Positions 63,173 through 64,000 of a stretch of DNA of 64,000 bases are shown here, in pieces (positions within the stretch are counted from its first letter, which is position 1; every line of letters starts with the position of its first letter). Made by a program: the position numbers and the translations under genes. The DNA is from Sipunculus nudus (taxonomy: Eukaryota; Annelida; Sipuncula; Golfingiida; Sipunculidae), in contig JAPPUL010000069.1 in assembly GCA_026874595.1 (NCBI GenBank), positions 370,001 to 434,000 of the forward strand, given 5' to 3'. The notes below the pieces were generated by a model. That model was not told the origin of the DNA. It was given only the letters and a program-made list of their open reading frames with translations, and did no database searches.

Positions 63173-64000
63173 CTAAAAGAATCTAACCTCCTTCCCAAAA
63201 GCTTTATTAAGAGAAGTAAAACCCTCATTATGCGAAAAAACAACCTTGCCACCGACAATCGTTTTTACTATTCTAGAAGAGAATCTATGTCCCACAAAGA
63301 CATTCCACTTTGCCTTTGTATAAATATCATTATCTGACATGATATAGCTCATACTAGGGTCAACAATCATAAGGTCCGCATCAAAGCCCTCTTTTATAAA
63401 TCCTTTATTCTCTATCTTGAATATTTTGGCAGCGTTAGTACTTGTAATATCAACAAAACGTTTAATGGATATATTATTCTTATGAACTTGATCTAAGAAA
63501 AGGGGAATAAAGCTTTCAAGGCCGGGGAGTCCAGATGGTATTTTGTTGTACTGTGTTTGTCTTTTTTCAGAGGCTAGATGAGGAGCATGGTCAGTCCCTA
63601 CTAAATCTATATTCTTATCAGAAGCCAAAAAGCTTTTATATAGTAATTCTTGGTCTTTGGCTGCTCTTATAGGTGGATTTACTTTAGCTAAATAAGCTTT
63701 GCCACTGGCTTTTAATTTCTCTTTGGATAAAAATAAATGATGCGGACTTACTTCTGTATATATTTGGCCATGCTTAGTAAGCTCATCGCCTCCTTCGCCT
63801 CCTTCCATCTTGAATTTATTTATAAGCTTAATTTCTTCATAAGTTGAAACATGACAAAAATATATACGAGTTTGTGTAGAGGCTTTGAATATATCCAATA
63901 TCTTAGATACTGCATTATAAGCACATCTTTTATCTCGTAACTGCTCATGGTAATCAAGTATATTTATCTTATCCGACATAGCCCCATAGCGACTACGATT
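63173..64000 (-). CDS. pyrC: Dihydroorotase, N-terminus beyond window
   Basis: The frame is open through base 64000, so the 5' part, with the HxH metal motif, lies outside. The visible 275 residues include FCHVSTYEEIKLI, EVSPHHLFLS, VNPPIRAAKDQELL, DLVGTDHAPHLASEK with the catalytic aspartate, and SGLPGLESFIPL, all matching class I dihydroorotase. The end has GFDADLMIVDPSMSY and VVGGKVVFS-type barrel-return strands. It closes the ring of dihydroorotate in pyrimidine synthesis. A Gly/Glu insert MEGGEGGDELTKHG lies in the variable loop. It is convergent with HPr. Confidence 0.92.
   Translation of the reverse strand, partial: NRSRYGAMSDKINILDYHEQLRDKRCAYNAVSKILDIFKASTQTRIYFCHVSTYEEIKLINKFKMEGGEGGDELTKHGQIYTEVSPHHLFLSKEKLKASGKAYLAKVNPPIRAAKDQELLYKSFLASDKNIDLVGTDHAPHLASEKRQTQYNKIPSGLPGLESFIPLFLDQVHKNNISIKRFVDITSTNAAKIFKIENKGFIKEGFDADLMIVDPSMSYIMSDNDIYTKAKWNVFVGHRFSSRIVKTIVGGKVVFSHNEGFTSLNKAFGKEVRFF

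Overview
The window is AT-rich bacterial chromosome, densely coded, with no phage, insertion sequence, CRISPR array, rRNA or tRNA that I can recognise. The organism is most likely a diderm bacterium, plausibly a spirochaete. Points in favour are two proteins that look like outer-membrane barrels, four lipoproteins, an LptF/LptG-type permease, and a 947-residue GreA with a very long N-terminal extension (a form I associate with spirochaetes and chlamydiae). dapF plus a MurE with a DNPR motif suggest a meso-diaminopimelate peptidoglycan. The phylum call is an inference.

Layout. 1-7.0 kb: dapF (cut by the left edge), a TPR membrane protein, a class V aminotransferase, a nine-copy 149-bp tandem array, and PEP carboxylase whose 3' end is the last unit of that array. 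7.3-17.4 kb: an acidic low-complexity protein, a lipoprotein, an NtrC-type sigma-54 activator, a membrane metallophosphoesterase, an outer-membrane protein, an FtsB/DivIC-like protein and a class A penicillin-binding protein. 17.4-22.6 kb: a decayed sodium:neurotransmitter-symporter pseudogene, a class II aldolase, rpsT with an HU/IHF gene, an exported protein and trpF. 22.7-38.4 kb: a long run on the + strand that starts as a division/cell-wall cluster (rsmH, ftsL-like, murE, murF, mraY), then pyrK-like, alr, mrp, a STAS protein, metK, a solitary CHAT protease-like gene, yebC and ruvC-ruvA-ruvB. 38.4-46.8 kb: a run on the - strand with an EVE protein, a lipoprotein, an AmmeMemoRadiSam-type radical SAM enzyme, a nucleotide-sugar-epimerase-like protein, and the classic ffh-rpsP-khpA-rimM-trmD-rplS-rnhB block. 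46.9-64 kb: a HEAT-repeat lipoprotein, an exported unknown, giant greA, nrnA, an outer-membrane protein, an SH3 lipoprotein, an LptF/G permease with a huge insert, plsC, ruvX, an exported protein, HPr, and a dihydroorotase cut by the right edge.

Working together: dapF, murE, murF, mraY, alr, the penicillin-binding protein and the two small division proteins cover much of peptidoglycan synthesis. The ffh block serves protein targeting, ribosome maturation and tRNA methylation. RuvABC resolve recombination intermediates.

The most unusual feature is the density of tandem duplications. About twenty gene junctions carry 2-9 copies of an 11- to 177-bp unit. Several units include the stop codon of one gene or the start codon of the next (ppc, murE, ftsL, alr, trmD/rimM, the 41.6-kb epimerase, plsC). 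In-frame versions of the same process appear as KEGKYS, AEAK, DEKE and similar repeats inside housekeeping proteins. Two genes (ppc and the SH3 lipoprotein) also lack ATG/GTG/TTG at the place where homology or the signal peptide and the Shine-Dalgarno sequence put the start.
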